Positions 54,958 to 63,758 of a stretch of 64,000 nucleotides of DNA are shown here, one piece after another. The notes under the pieces were generated by a model. It searched no databases. It was not told the origin of the DNA and saw only the letters and a program-made list of their open reading frames with translations. Source of the stretch: Pseudomonadales bacterium (lineage in GTDB: Bacteria; Pseudomonadota; Gammaproteobacteria; Pseudomonadales; Ketobacteraceae). Position numbers and translations under genes: made by a program. The stretch covers positions 1 to 64,000 of the forward strand of contig JAGUVW010000001.1 of the NCBI GenBank assembly GCA_020062665.1. The letters run 5' to 3'. Every line of letters begins with the position of its first letter. Within the stretch, counting starts at the first letter, position 1.

Positions 54958-57315
54958 ATGGACATTATCAGAAAGCCCGCAGGCAAATCCCGGATGATTC
55001 GCATCGCTCAGTGGCTGGCCGGAACGGTGCTCGCGTGCACCGCGCTATCGGCCTCCGCTGCAGGCATTTCGGTGGCGTCCACCTGCAACCCGGTGGCACA
55101 GAAAGCCTGCGCGTTGCCATTCCCCAGCGATCTGTTCCGCAATCTGACCGGCACCTACAACTACAGCGACAATATTCTTGATCGCGATGTAAATGGTGTC
55201 ACCCGTCAGTATCTCACCATCAAGATGCTGTATCCGGAAACCTTCCGTCCCAGCTCTGTGCTCAACCGTAGCAACGGTTTTTCGGCGCTGGGGCCGGTGC
55301 TGTTCGAACTGCCGCAGTATCCCACGCAAACGATCCCCAAAGATGGCGCTGGCCATCTGCTGGTGATCGACATGGAAACGGACGAACAGGTTCCCATGGT
55401 GGTGTCGCTCAGCCGGGTGGCGCAACCGCAGCGGGATTTCCGCGAGTCACGCCCTGTCATCATCGGCTGGCCCCGTACCCGTTTTGAATTCGGCCGCAAA
55501 TATATCGCCGTGCTGCTCAAGGAACCTTTCGACCAGGGCGTGGGCAATACCACGTTGTTCGTGCCCAGTCCCGGCATGAAAAAGGTGCTGGATGGCACTG
55601 CCGGCTACTGGATCAACGGAGCCTACAAGAACGCACTGACCGTGCTGGATCGCAACGGCATCCAGCGCAGTAACGTGCTGTCGCTGACCTGGTTCACCGT
55701 GCGCACAGAAGCCGAGGTCGTCACGCCGATGAAGACCATGTTGCAGACGGCGATGGAGCGGGGCAGCATTGTGAATGGCCTGGAAAAAACCACCACGCTG
55801 GGTGATCCGGATTACGAACTGGCCACGCTGAAGGGCAATCTGTCGTTAGTGAATTTCCGTGCCGCCGATGGCGGTGTGTATCCGCCTTACAGTCGCATAC
55901 CGGATGCCGATCGCGAACGGACAGAGTTCGTGCTGACGCTGCCAAAATGGGACTATCCCACGCCGATTCCCATTTCCATCTGGGGTCACGGCCTGGGCAA
56001 TTTCAAGGAACTCACCAAGACCGGTTATCGCATGGGTGACCGGCTCGGCATGGCTACCATCGCCATTGATCATCCCAACCACGGCTCGCGGGTTTCAAAA
56101 CTGGGCGTGAAGGATCTTCACATCGCCGCTGCTGTGCAAACGCCCATGACCATCATGCAGCTGCTCGGTATGTTCGTGCAGGCAACGGTGGATCAGGCCG
56201 TGGTGGCCAAACACGCTCGCGACGCCCTGCCGCAGGCCGTGGCGAATGTATCCAGCAGTGTTTTGCCGCAAAAGCCACTGCTGGATGGCAGCCGGGTGAT
56301 GTTCGATGGCATGTCGCTGGGAGCGATGCTGGGAACCGCCATCGGTGTGCTGGCGCCGGATCTGGCGGGCGCCTATCTGGTGAATGGTGCCGGCAGCCTG
56401 ATGCATATTTTTTCCGAATCCACCTTCTGGGATGACATGACCAGCAATGTGATTCCACAGGATGCCAATGGCGCGGAGCTGTCCTTCATTCTGGCGATGA
56501 TGCAGCACTACGTGGACATCGCCGACGGCAACAATTTCGCCCACTATTATCGCAATCCGCCTGCCGGCCAGGAGCCTCGTCCCCTCGGCATGCACTACTC
56601 GCTGGGGGATGGCAGCATGCCCAACGCTGCAACCCGTGCCACGGCAGAACTGGCGGATCTGCCGCTGCTGAAAGAGGTGATCGAACCAGAACCGAATTTG
56701 CGTTTTGGCACCGAGGGCCACGAAGGTTTCGAGAACGGCTTCGGGCTGGTGCAGAGTGGTTACGGCCTGGAGCAGGCTGAGCAGATCAAGGAGCAACTCA
56801 AGCTGTTCGATCCGGAACGGTTTGCCGAACTGGATCGCAACAACGTGCTGGGTCGTCTCGGCGGGCTCGGAATCGATCTGGGTCAGTTCGATGGCATGAA
56901 TGCGGAACTGATGGCGCTGTTGGGCGGTGCGGCAGCAGTGGACAGCTTCGATGAGCTGGTGGATGAAATCTACGATGGCGATCTGGAAGATTTCCTGACC
57001 CATTTCAATCGCGGCACTGTGGAAGCCGTGCAGAAATCCGTGACCTGGCGCTGTGAGCTGTTTCAGCTGCTGCCGGAGCGTTGTGCGGTGGCAATCCAGA
57101 AAATTGAAGAAGATCAGAAGAACCTGGATCCCACCGATCCGATCGGTGGTGGCAACGGCGAAAATCCGGTGGATCAGGTGAACGACCTGATTGATCGGGG
57201 TCTTTCCGGTGTCAAGGTGACAGAAGGTAGTGCGGGCGCTCTGGATCACTGGTTGCTGATGCTGGCGTTGATTGCACTGGTCTGGCGTCAGCGGGCTGCC
57301 GGTCGTCGCTTGTGA
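54958..57315 (+). CDS. VolA/Pla-1-like extracytoplasmic lipase
   Basis: 785 residues from ATG 54958, 13 nt after the synthetase stop. The N-terminus is exported: a hydrophobic core, then ASAAG, with an alternative lipobox-like VLAC. After a beta-rich N-domain the alpha/beta hydrolase core begins near residue 330 (ISIWGHGLGNFKE). The nucleophile is Ser453 in DGMSLGAMLG. The C-terminus has a Ser-Ala-Gly turn, a hydrophobic helix and RQRAAGRR, a GlyGly-CTERM-like anchor. Similar proteins (VolA, Pla-1) are surface lipases or phospholipases. Co-transcription with the biosynthetic genes suggests it processes or transfers the product; this is inferred. Confidence 0.8.
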   Translation: MDIIRKPAGKSRMIRIAQWLAGTVLACTALSASAAGISVASTCNPVAQKACALPFPSDLFRNLTGTYNYSDNILDRDVNGVTRQYLTIKMLYPETFRPSSVLNRSNGFSALGPVLFELPQYPTQTIPKDGAGHLLVIDMETDEQVPMVVSLSRVAQPQRDFRESRPVIIGWPRTRFEFGRKYIAVLLKEPFDQGVGNTTLFVPSPGMKKVLDGTAGYWINGAYKNALTVLDRNGIQRSNVLSLTWFTVRTEAEVVTPMKTMLQTAMERGSIVNGLEKTTTLGDPDYELATLKGNLSLVNFRAADGGVYPPYSRIPDADRERTEFVLTLPKWDYPTPIPISIWGHGLGNFKELTKTGYRMGDRLGMATIAIDHPNHGSRVSKLGVKDLHIAAAVQTPMTIMQLLGMFVQATVDQAVVAKHARDALPQAVANVSSSVLPQKPLLDGSRVMFDGMSLGAMLGTAIGVLAPDLAGAYLVNGAGSLMHIFSESTFWDDMTSNVIPQDANGAELSFILAMMQHYVDIADGNNFAHYYRNPPAGQEPRPLGMHYSLGDGSMPNAATRATAELADLPLLKEVIEPEPNLRFGTEGHEGFENGFGLVQSGYGLEQAEQIKEQLKLFDPERFAELDRNNVLGRLGGLGIDLGQFDGMNAELMALLGGAAAVDSFDELVDEIYDGDLEDFLTHFNRGTVEAVQKSVTWRCELFQLLPERCAVAIQKIEEDQKNLDPTDPIGGGNGENPVDQVNDLIDRGLSGVKVTEGSAGALDHWLLMLALIALVWRQRAAGRRL

Positions 57316-57734
57316 TTCGGCGTATTCTGCAGTCGCCGGGGTGCCGTGTAGTGCTGTCTGCATTGGCGTCTGCTGTCACCTGGTTTGCCTGGGCTTACTG
57401 GGCCAATCGCGCCGACGGCGATCAGGCATTGCTGTCTGGCCTGTCACAGGGTGGTGTCAGCTTTGTCACCACCTCCGTCGGCAGCTTTCTGCTGGAATTG
57501 CTGTTCGTGCGCCTGGGTAGTGGTCTGGCTGGCATGGCCACCAGCGTGGCGCTGGTCAGCGGGCTTTCCCTCAGCTTCATGGTCACCGCGCATTGGCTGG
57601 CCGGTACACCCAATCTGGCGCTGACCGTTCTGCCCGTCTTCACCGTCGTGCTGTTGTATTGCAGCAGCTATGTCTTCGGCCTCAAAAAACTCAAACAACA
57701 AAATGAAATCAACGCAGTGGAAACGGCCTGCTAG
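57312..57734 (+). CDS. Small inner-membrane protein, 140 residues, four predicted helices
   Basis: GTG 57312 overlaps the lipase stop (GTGA). The sequence has about four hydrophobic segments (VVLSALASAVTWFAWAYW, VGSFLLELLFV, MATSVALVSGLSLSFMV, LALTVLPVFTVVLLY) and a short basic C-terminal tail (KKLKQQNEINAVETAC). No known motif. Its end overlaps the next gene by 32 nt. It may be an accessory membrane subunit of the export machinery or an unrelated small permease-like protein. Confidence 0.7.
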   Translation: MIRRILQSPGCRVVLSALASAVTWFAWAYWANRADGDQALLSGLSQGGVSFVTTSVGSFLLELLFVRLGSGLAGMATSVALVSGLSLSFMVTAHWLAGTPNLALTVLPVFTVVLLYCSSYVFGLKKLKQQNEINAVETAC

Positions 57735-59145
57735 CAGCGCCGCATGTCTTGCAGGAGCAGTCAGCCTGCTGTCCGTATCCTTTCCTGGTTTTGCTGCAGA
57801 ATGGTCGGGATGGCTCAATGCCGAAGCCCGCTATTACGGCCAGACCGGCGAGCAGGTCGAAGAGCAAACCTATCCCTCAGCCGCCGCCCAACTTGAATTT
57901 GCGCACAGCCTCAGTGAGCGGGATCAGTTCACCGCAGCCCTGTTCGTGCGTGGCGACAGCGTCGACGACGAGCGCAATTATGCCGACGTGCGCGAATTTC
58001 TCTGGCTGCACGACGCCGAAGCCTACCAGTTGCGGGCCGGTGTCGGTCAGATCAGCTGGGGTGTCAACGAACTGTTCAAGATCACTGATCTGATCAACCA
58101 GAAGGATAGGGCGGAGTTGCCGTTTCAGCGCAAACTCGGCCAGCCTCTCATGTCGCTGTCCTTTTACTGGGGCGAGGATCTGATCGAACTGTATTCCCTC
58201 TACGACGTCCGCTCTGCCTGGTATCCGGGTGAGGATGGCCGTCTGCGTTATCCCATTCTGGTGAATACCGACGACGAGGAGTACGAACGGGGTGCGACCG
58301 GGCGCTGGGATCTTGCCGGGCGCTGGAAGACCCGGCTGTGGGACATGGACATCGCGCTGTCGCATTTTTACGGCGTTACCCGCGATCCCTATTTCATCTT
58401 CAACTACGACTTCAACGATCCCTATCTGGTGCCCGTTTACGAGAAGGTGAACCAGTCGTCGCTGGAGTGGCAGTACCTCGTGCGTGATGTGATTCTGCGC
58501 GCGGAATTTACTTACCAGACCGGCTCGCTGGAACAGTTCGAATCGGTGGCGGGCGGATTTGAGTACACCTTCGGCTCGGTGTTCGAAAGCGATTACGACC
58601 TGACCTGGTACGTCGAAGGTATCTGGGACAGCCGCGAGCATATATACGGCACGCTGTTCGACCGGGACGTGGGCGTGGCGGCGCGACTGGCATTCAACGA
58701 CGAGCGTGACAGTAACCTGGTGCTTGGTGTGGTCGCCGACACCCGCTATGACGAGGCTTTTGCCACCCTGTTCTGGAGCAATACCTTCGGCGAGTCCTGG
58801 ACGTTCAACGTGGCAGGTCAGTATTTTCACGCCAATGATGAGCGTTATGACCCCCGGGATTTCATTCCCTTCTTTGAACAGCTGGTGCTGGAAAATCCGG
58901 CTTCACCCCAGTCTATCGAACGGCTGCTGGATCTGGTGGGTGATGTTACTATCAGCAAGAAGCAGTTCGAGCGCATTGAGCAATTCATTCGTGACTTGCA
59001 GCAACCGGACTACTGGGCTGGCATCAACACGGATACGGTGCCTCAAACGCTGTTCGACTTGCTACGAATTTCGGACAATAGCCAGAAAATGAATCTGATT
59101 GAAAGGGATAGCTATATTCAGATGGATGTTTACTATCACTTTTGA
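57703..59145 (+). CDS. Outer-membrane beta-barrel protein (DUF1302-like)
   Basis: 480 residues from ATG 57703, chosen because it gives a standard signal peptide (KSTQWKRP, hydrophobic core, cleavage after GFA). ATG 57670 is also in frame. The mature part shows alternating strands rich in Tyr, Trp, Asp and Arg (WSGWLNAEARYYG, YQLRAGVGQISWG) and ends in YIQMDVYYHF, the terminal aromatic signature of outer-membrane barrels. DUF1302-type barrels commonly accompany MMPL transporters and LolA-like proteins. Here it lies directly before one. A pore or acceptor for the exported lipid is inferred. There is no clear ribosome binding site; translational coupling is likely. Confidence 0.82.
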   Translation: MKSTQWKRPASSAACLAGAVSLLSVSFPGFAAEWSGWLNAEARYYGQTGEQVEEQTYPSAAAQLEFAHSLSERDQFTAALFVRGDSVDDERNYADVREFLWLHDAEAYQLRAGVGQISWGVNELFKITDLINQKDRAELPFQRKLGQPLMSLSFYWGEDLIELYSLYDVRSAWYPGEDGRLRYPILVNTDDEEYERGATGRWDLAGRWKTRLWDMDIALSHFYGVTRDPYFIFNYDFNDPYLVPVYEKVNQSSLEWQYLVRDVILRAEFTYQTGSLEQFESVAGGFEYTFGSVFESDYDLTWYVEGIWDSREHIYGTLFDRDVGVAARLAFNDERDSNLVLGVVADTRYDEAFATLFWSNTFGESWTFNVAGQYFHANDERYDPRDFIPFFEQLVLENPASPQSIERLLDLVGDVTISKKQFERIEQFIRDLQQPDYWAGINTDTVPQTLFDLLRISDNSQKMNLIERDSYIQMDVYYHF

Positions 59146-59157
59146 AGCGGAGTCCGT

Positions 59158-59934
59158 ATGTGGAAGAAAATCGCAACTGTGCTGGGATTGGTGTGTGCAT
59201 TCTCGGCGGGTGCGGAAACATTGAGTGGCCGTGACATCATTGATCGGGCGCGGCAGAACAGCAGTGGCTTCCAGGACATGAGCCATCGCGTGCGCATGGT
59301 GCTGATCGATGAAAACGGCGACAAATCCGAGCGCGAGATGCTGCTGAAGGCGCGAGTCGGCAGCAACGGGGAGTCCAATAGCCTGTCGATCTTTACCGCG
59401 CCGCAACGGGAAAAGGGTATTGCACTGCTGACCAACGCCAGCAAAGGTGAAAGTGACGAGCAGTGGCTGTATCTGCCCTCCACCAAACGGCTGAAGCGCA
59501 TTACCGGATCCAGTCGCACGTCTTCTTTCCGGGGCAGTGAATTCACTTTCGAGGATCTGTCGGATCAGAACCCTGACAGCTACCGTTTCGAGCGGGTGGG
59601 GGAAGAAGCCTGTGGTGAGTTGCAGTGTTATGTGGTGGATCGTTTTCCTGGTCCGGGGCTCGAATCCAGCTACAGCAAAACCCGGCTCTGGATCGACACC
59701 ACACACTTTCGGCCCTTCAAGGCGGACTTCTTCGACGGCGCGGGCAAACCCTTCAAATCCATGCAGGCGTACGACTATCGACAGTTCGACAGCCGCTTCT
59801 GGAATCCAGCGCGGATTGTGATGACCAATCTGCAAACCGGCAAGGCTACAGAGCTGGTCTCACTGGAACTGAAGATGAATACCGGCCTGAAAGAAAGCGA
59901 ATTCACCGAGCTGGCCATTCGCTCCTGGCGCTGA
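59158..59934 (+). CDS. Periplasmic LolA-like outer-membrane lipoprotein-sorting family protein
   Basis: 258 residues with a signal peptide (1-19, cleavage after AGA). The mature chain matches the LolA-like family that travels with MMPL exporters: GRDIIDRARQN, MSHRVRMVLIDENGDKSEREM, EKGIALLTN, DEQWLYLPSTKRLKRI, GSEFTFEDLSD and YSKTRLWIDTTHFRPFKADFFD. The fold is an open beta barrel that shields lipid acyl chains. Mycobacterial LppX, a PDIM carrier, has the same general fold. It starts 12 nt after the barrel gene and is the last gene of the plus-strand run. Carrier for the exported lipid between the membranes is the likely role. Confidence 0.88.
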   Translation: MWKKIATVLGLVCAFSAGAETLSGRDIIDRARQNSSGFQDMSHRVRMVLIDENGDKSEREMLLKARVGSNGESNSLSIFTAPQREKGIALLTNASKGESDEQWLYLPSTKRLKRITGSSRTSSFRGSEFTFEDLSDQNPDSYRFERVGEEACGELQCYVVDRFPGPGLESSYSKTRLWIDTTHFRPFKADFFDGAGKPFKSMQAYDYRQFDSRFWNPARIVMTNLQTGKATELVSLELKMNTGLKESEFTELAIRSWR

Positions 59935-59948
59935 ATGCGTCAGGAGCG
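59920..59948. terminator. Hairpin spanning the convergent stop codons
   Basis: CGCTCCTGGCGC (59920-59931) pairs with GCGTCAGGAGCG (59937-59948) with a single G-U, over TGAAT. The LolA-like stop is in the loop and the AraC stop in the right arm. No T-run follows on either side, so it may protect the two transcripts rather than terminate them. Confidence 0.5.
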
Positions 59949-61019
59949 AGCGCCCTCGCTTTCATGCAGATGCTCATCGACACCATCATCCACAAAGGTG
60001 CGATAGCCATCCAGTGCGTGCTTCTTCTTGAATTCCCGGGGTGATTCCCCGGTCCACTTCTTGAATGCCTTGCTGAATGCCGACGAATCACAGAATCCCA
60101 GCATCAAGGCGATCTCGGTGATGCACTTGTCGCTTTTGGTGAGGTAGTTGATGGCAAATTCGCGTCGCAACAGATCCAGCTCGTTCTGGAAGTTGGTGCC
60201 CAGATTATTGAGCTGGCGCCGCAAGGTGCGCCCACTCATTCCCAGTTTGCGGGCCGCAGTTTCCAGCGAAGGAAATGCACCCACGCTCTGGATCAGCACC
60301 AGACGCAGTTTTTTGGGCAGATAGTTCAGGTTGATGTTGGGCAGCGACTTCAGGAAGTCCTGTTCCGCCATGCGCGCAATTCCCTTGTTGGCCAGCAGCA
60401 ATTCCCGTTGCGCGAGCTGTTTGGATACGACAAATTCGTAGTGATCCGCATTGAAACGCAATTTGCAATTGAAGTAACGCTGGTAGATGTTCAGGTAGCT
60501 GGGCTCGGGATGCTTGAACGCAATGTACTCCGGCTCGTATTCGTCGCCCAGCAGAAAATGCAGAATATTGTAGAAGTTCACCACGATGGACTCGACGAAA
60601 AAGTGCGACACCGGCGCCAGTGACAGACATTCGATAATCCGCAGTCCAACCGTGTTGCTGGTTTCAAAGTATTCCATGGCCATAGGCGGGAATGCCTTTT
60701 CGCACAACCGGCTGGCGGCGTGCAGACATTCCGCGTAAGTGGGTTGTGCCATGGCGGAAACCCCCGCCATGCCATGCACCGTCAATCGCATCTGCTTGCC
60801 CATCGCCAAGCCCAGATATGGCATCTTGAACAAGTCATAACAGGCAACCAGCATGCGGGTGGTCTGGTTGATTGAAAGCGGATGGGGATCACGCCTGAAC
60901 TGCTGGAAATCGATGCCGATGCGGGAAGAAATTTCGTTCGGATTGAATCCAAGGCGCTCAAGACATTCCGAGTAGCCGAGGATGTATTCCGGGAGGATAA
61001 GAGGCGTATCGCGGTCCAT
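59940..61019 (-). CDS. AraC family transcriptional regulator, candidate regulator of the lipid locus
   Basis: 359 residues from ATG 61019 (MDRDTPLILPEY). A longer frame reaches 61082 but adds a poorly conserved-looking leader. The N-terminal Arabinose_bd-like domain covers about 20-215 and the C-terminal double helix-turn-helix about 255-345 (MSGRTLRRQLNNLGTNFQNEL, ITEIALMLGFCDSSAFSKAFKKWTGESPREFKK). It is convergent with the export genes, 5 nt from the LolA-like stop, and divergent from the lipase. Either could be its target. The N-domain class often senses fatty acids or similar small lipids; this is inferred. Confidence 0.92.
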   Translation of the reverse strand: MDRDTPLILPEYILGYSECLERLGFNPNEISSRIGIDFQQFRRDPHPLSINQTTRMLVACYDLFKMPYLGLAMGKQMRLTVHGMAGVSAMAQPTYAECLHAASRLCEKAFPPMAMEYFETSNTVGLRIIECLSLAPVSHFFVESIVVNFYNILHFLLGDEYEPEYIAFKHPEPSYLNIYQRYFNCKLRFNADHYEFVVSKQLAQRELLLANKGIARMAEQDFLKSLPNINLNYLPKKLRLVLIQSVGAFPSLETAARKLGMSGRTLRRQLNNLGTNFQNELDLLRREFAINYLTKSDKCITEIALMLGFCDSSAFSKAFKKWTGESPREFKKKHALDGYRTFVDDGVDEHLHESEGARS

Positions 61020-61435
61020 AGAAGAAGCCCATTTTATTATTGTTTTGGGTTGTTCTGGCTCGATTATAGAGCGCGTTCGCAATATGTCGAAACATTTAAT
61101 GCGTTATTGCTTTGTCAGTCACTGTAAATATCCGGTAACCGGCGCGCGGGCATTGCAGGATTTGCCCTGTTAGGTATATCAGTTTGCTGGTGAATCTGAG
61201 GCTTCCACCGGTTGGCTTTGTGTGCTTCCTGTCTGCGTTTGTCATGCAGTCGTGAACGATATGCTGTTTCGAGTCGCATTTTTGTAATTGGCCCAAATGA
61301 GCACAATGCTGGCCAGCGGGTACAAGCGCGGTAGTTTGTCCCATCCTTACACTGTGTATCGTTGTTTCGTGCGTTTGGCGAAGCCACTCAATAAAAACAA
61401 GTCAAACACTATAACGATCACAAAGGTAAGTTCTT
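61020..61435. other. Long divergent intergenic region between AraC and lipase genes
   Basis: 416 nt without a credible gene and richer in A and T than its surroundings. Two short perfect palindromes are visible: ATGT-CGAA-ACAT (61084-61095) and CCGGT-A-ACCGG (61132-61142). Both lie nearer the AraC start and could be operators. I see no convincing full promoter or terminator. The long gap allows a multi-site regulatory region or a long lipase leader. Confidence 0.35.
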
Positions 61436-62476
61436 ATGAAAAAGCGCAACTTTCTCTACGCTTTGGTGTTTGCGATGGCCGCGGTGGTGTTCTCTCCGCT
61501 GGCAAACGCCAACCCTTTGTCTCTGCTCATAAAAGATTACTCCAAAACAAAATACCCCATCGTCATGGTTCACGGCGCTTTTGGCTTTGATAGCATCCTG
61601 GGTGTCATCGACTACTGGTATTTCATCACCAGCAACATGCGTTTGCGTGGTGCGCAGGTGTATGTGGTGAACATGAGTTCCGCCGCTCTGCACGAAAAGC
61701 GTGGCGAGGAACTGCGGGATGATATCCGCCAGATTCTGGCCATCAGCGGCGCGCAGAAGGTCAACCTGATCGCCCACAGCCAGGGTGCAACTGCATCCCG
61801 TTATGTGGCCGCACTGGAGCCTCAGTGGATTGCGTCTGTCAGCTGCGCCCACTGTATGAACGAAGGCACCCAGTTCGCCGATGGCTTCACTGATTTCCTG
61901 AATGCGTTGGGAATCGGTGCTCCGATTGTGGATGGCGCCGTTACCCTGCTGCTGGAATTGCTGGAACTGATTTCTGGCCCTGGCTCTGATGGCGGCTACA
62001 ACAGCGAGCTGAACGTCGACCAGTCCATGCTGGCGCTGGCTGCTGCATCCAAGCATGATCCTTCCTACACCACCTTCAATGCCCAATATCCTGCTGCCAT
62101 GCCGGCCTACAAGTGCTGGAACAATGACAACGGCCGCAGTGGCCCTGGCGCAACCCTGGCTCAGGCCAGTGGCGCTTCGGTTGCCAACGGCATTCGCTGG
62201 TATTCCTGGGGCGGTGAAACCCCCATCACCAACTTAATCGATCCGTTCGACCTGATCGTGATCCCGCTGGCCCGCGAGTTCACAGGCTCCGCTCCCCTCA
62301 AGTGGGACGGACTGGTGCCTTCCTGCGGTATGGCACTGGGTGAAGCGCTGCGCCTGAACTACAAAGCCAACCACTTCGACGCGATCAACCATGCTCTGGC
62401 CATCACGGCGTTTGGCATGAACATCCCTTCCATCTACTACAACCATGCCAACCGACTGAAGAAGGCCGGTCTGTAA
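61436..62476 (+). CDS. Secreted triacylglycerol lipase (family I, foldase-dependent)
   Basis: 346 residues. Signal peptide 1-26 (MKKRNFLYALVFAM, cleavage after ANA). The mature start KYPIVMVHGAFGFDSILGVIDYW is that of Pseudomonas/Burkholderia LipA lipases. Ser115 sits in LIAHSQGATASRYVAALEP, with Ala instead of Gly before His. The Asp is likely in WDGLVP and the His in NHFDAINH. Two cysteine pairs are possible. AAAGG lies 8-9 nt before the ATG. The foldase follows 84 nt later, confirming the family. Folded in the periplasm and presumably secreted by a type II system. Confidence 0.94.
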   Translation: MKKRNFLYALVFAMAAVVFSPLANANPLSLLIKDYSKTKYPIVMVHGAFGFDSILGVIDYWYFITSNMRLRGAQVYVVNMSSAALHEKRGEELRDDIRQILAISGAQKVNLIAHSQGATASRYVAALEPQWIASVSCAHCMNEGTQFADGFTDFLNALGIGAPIVDGAVTLLLELLELISGPGSDGGYNSELNVDQSMLALAAASKHDPSYTTFNAQYPAAMPAYKCWNNDNGRSGPGATLAQASGASVANGIRWYSWGGETPITNLIDPFDLIVIPLAREFTGSAPLKWDGLVPSCGMALGEALRLNYKANHFDAINHALAITAFGMNIPSIYYNHANRLKKAGL

Positions 62477-62509
62477 TCCTGCAGCGCCTTAATATTCAGT
62501 AGAAAACGT

Positions 62510-62532
62510 GGACACATCCTCAGGATGTGTCC
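62510..62532 (+). promoter_or_regulatory. Hairpin between lipase and foldase genes
   Basis: GGACACATCC (62510-62519) and GGATGTGTCC (62523-62532) form a perfect 10-bp stem with a TCA loop. Only scattered T follow, so termination would be weak. The likely effect is to hold foldase expression below lipase expression or to stabilise the lipase mRNA. Confidence 0.6.
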
Positions 62533-62560
62533 ATTGCTGTTTCATAAGAGGTGTAAGCCC

Positions 62561-63646
62561 ATGAATAAAAAACTCATTGTAATTTCCTTCGCCGCGGCCG
62601 GACTGATCTGGGCCGGGTTTGAACTGATCCAGGGAAGCGATCCAGGTGATCAGCAGCAGGCAGCTGCTGAACAGGTCGGCACTGCAACCAACATTGCGCC
62701 TGAAGCGATGGTGCGGCCAGCCGATGTGGTGAAGCGCACAGCAAAACCGACACAGGAACAACTGCGCGCCGGCTATGAAAAATTCATGGCGAACCGCCCG
62801 CCCTATCTGGCGAATATCGATCTGCCCGGACGCTACGCCGTGGACGAGAACGGCAATCTGATCATGGATGCGGGCGTCAAGGAAATGCTGGATTTCTTCA
62901 TGCTGGCCATCGGTGATCTGTCGTTCGAACAGATTCACGATCTGATCGCTGGCAGCATGATTGCCGCGCTGGAAGAACCTGCGCGCTCCCAGGCCCTGGC
63001 GTTTCTCGACCAGTATTTCACGTACGTTGATGCCTATGACCAATGGCAGCAGTCGTTCGACAAGGACTCAGTGATGGCGAACGATCCTGCCAGCATGCGC
63101 GATCGGCTGACTCAGCTGGAAGATCTGCGCCGCCAGCATCTCGGCGACGAAGCGTACGAAGCATTTTTTGCCGAGCTCGATCAAACCAATTCCGCTTATC
63201 TGGAAGCACAGATCGCCATGCAGCAACCCAACCTGACTGAGGCTGACAAGGAAGCAATTCGCCAGCAGTTGAAGGAAGCGCTGCCGCCGCAGGTGCGCGA
63301 AGCGCAGGAAGCATCCATGGCGCTGGTGACGCTGACAGAAAAAACCAACCAGCTGAAGACGCAGGGCGCTTCGGACGCAGAACTCTACCAGGCCCGGGTT
63401 GAGCTGGTGGGCGAAGAAGCCGCCAAACGACTGGCGCAGGTGGATGAGGAAAAGCGTGTTTGGGCGCAGAAACGGGATCAGTACAAAAGCCTGATCAGCG
63501 CAACGCCCGGACTGGATGGCATGACGGTCGACGAGCGCACCGCCTACGTTGCCGATCTTGCGCAACGGGAGTTGGGGCTGAGTTCCAACGAAATCAAACG
63601 CATGCAGGCACTGGATCGAATCGAGGCCGCCGAATCCGTGCAATGA
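62561..63646 (+). CDS. Lipase-specific foldase (LifO/LipB family)
   Basis: 361 residues with an N-terminal membrane anchor (residues 4-22), then an Ala/Pro/Gln-rich linker and a long helical chaperone domain. The family signature after DLPGRYAVDENGNL is present in altered form at 106-119 as VKEMLDFFMLAIGD, against the usual RxxFDYxLSxxGE. Thus Arg is Lys and the final Glu is Asp. Repeated Gln/Glu/Ala-rich helices follow, as in the Burkholderia glumae foldase. The inner-membrane-anchored protein embraces the lipase in the periplasm and folds it. AGAGG lies upstream of the ATG. Confidence 0.9.
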   Translation: MNKKLIVISFAAAGLIWAGFELIQGSDPGDQQQAAAEQVGTATNIAPEAMVRPADVVKRTAKPTQEQLRAGYEKFMANRPPYLANIDLPGRYAVDENGNLIMDAGVKEMLDFFMLAIGDLSFEQIHDLIAGSMIAALEEPARSQALAFLDQYFTYVDAYDQWQQSFDKDSVMANDPASMRDRLTQLEDLRRQHLGDEAYEAFFAELDQTNSAYLEAQIAMQQPNLTEADKEAIRQQLKEALPPQVREAQEASMALVTLTEKTNQLKTQGASDAELYQARVELVGEEAAKRLAQVDEEKRVWAQKRDQYKSLISATPGLDGMTVDERTAYVADLAQRELGLSSNEIKRMQALDRIEAAESVQ

Positions 63647-63758
63647 CACTTTTTTGCCGATGCAGCCCGCACCGGATTGACTGCTGATCCCGGACAATCT
63701 TTTTACAATCGGATGACAGATAATCTGTGCACCGTTGAAAAATGGATGAGGCTGGGTA

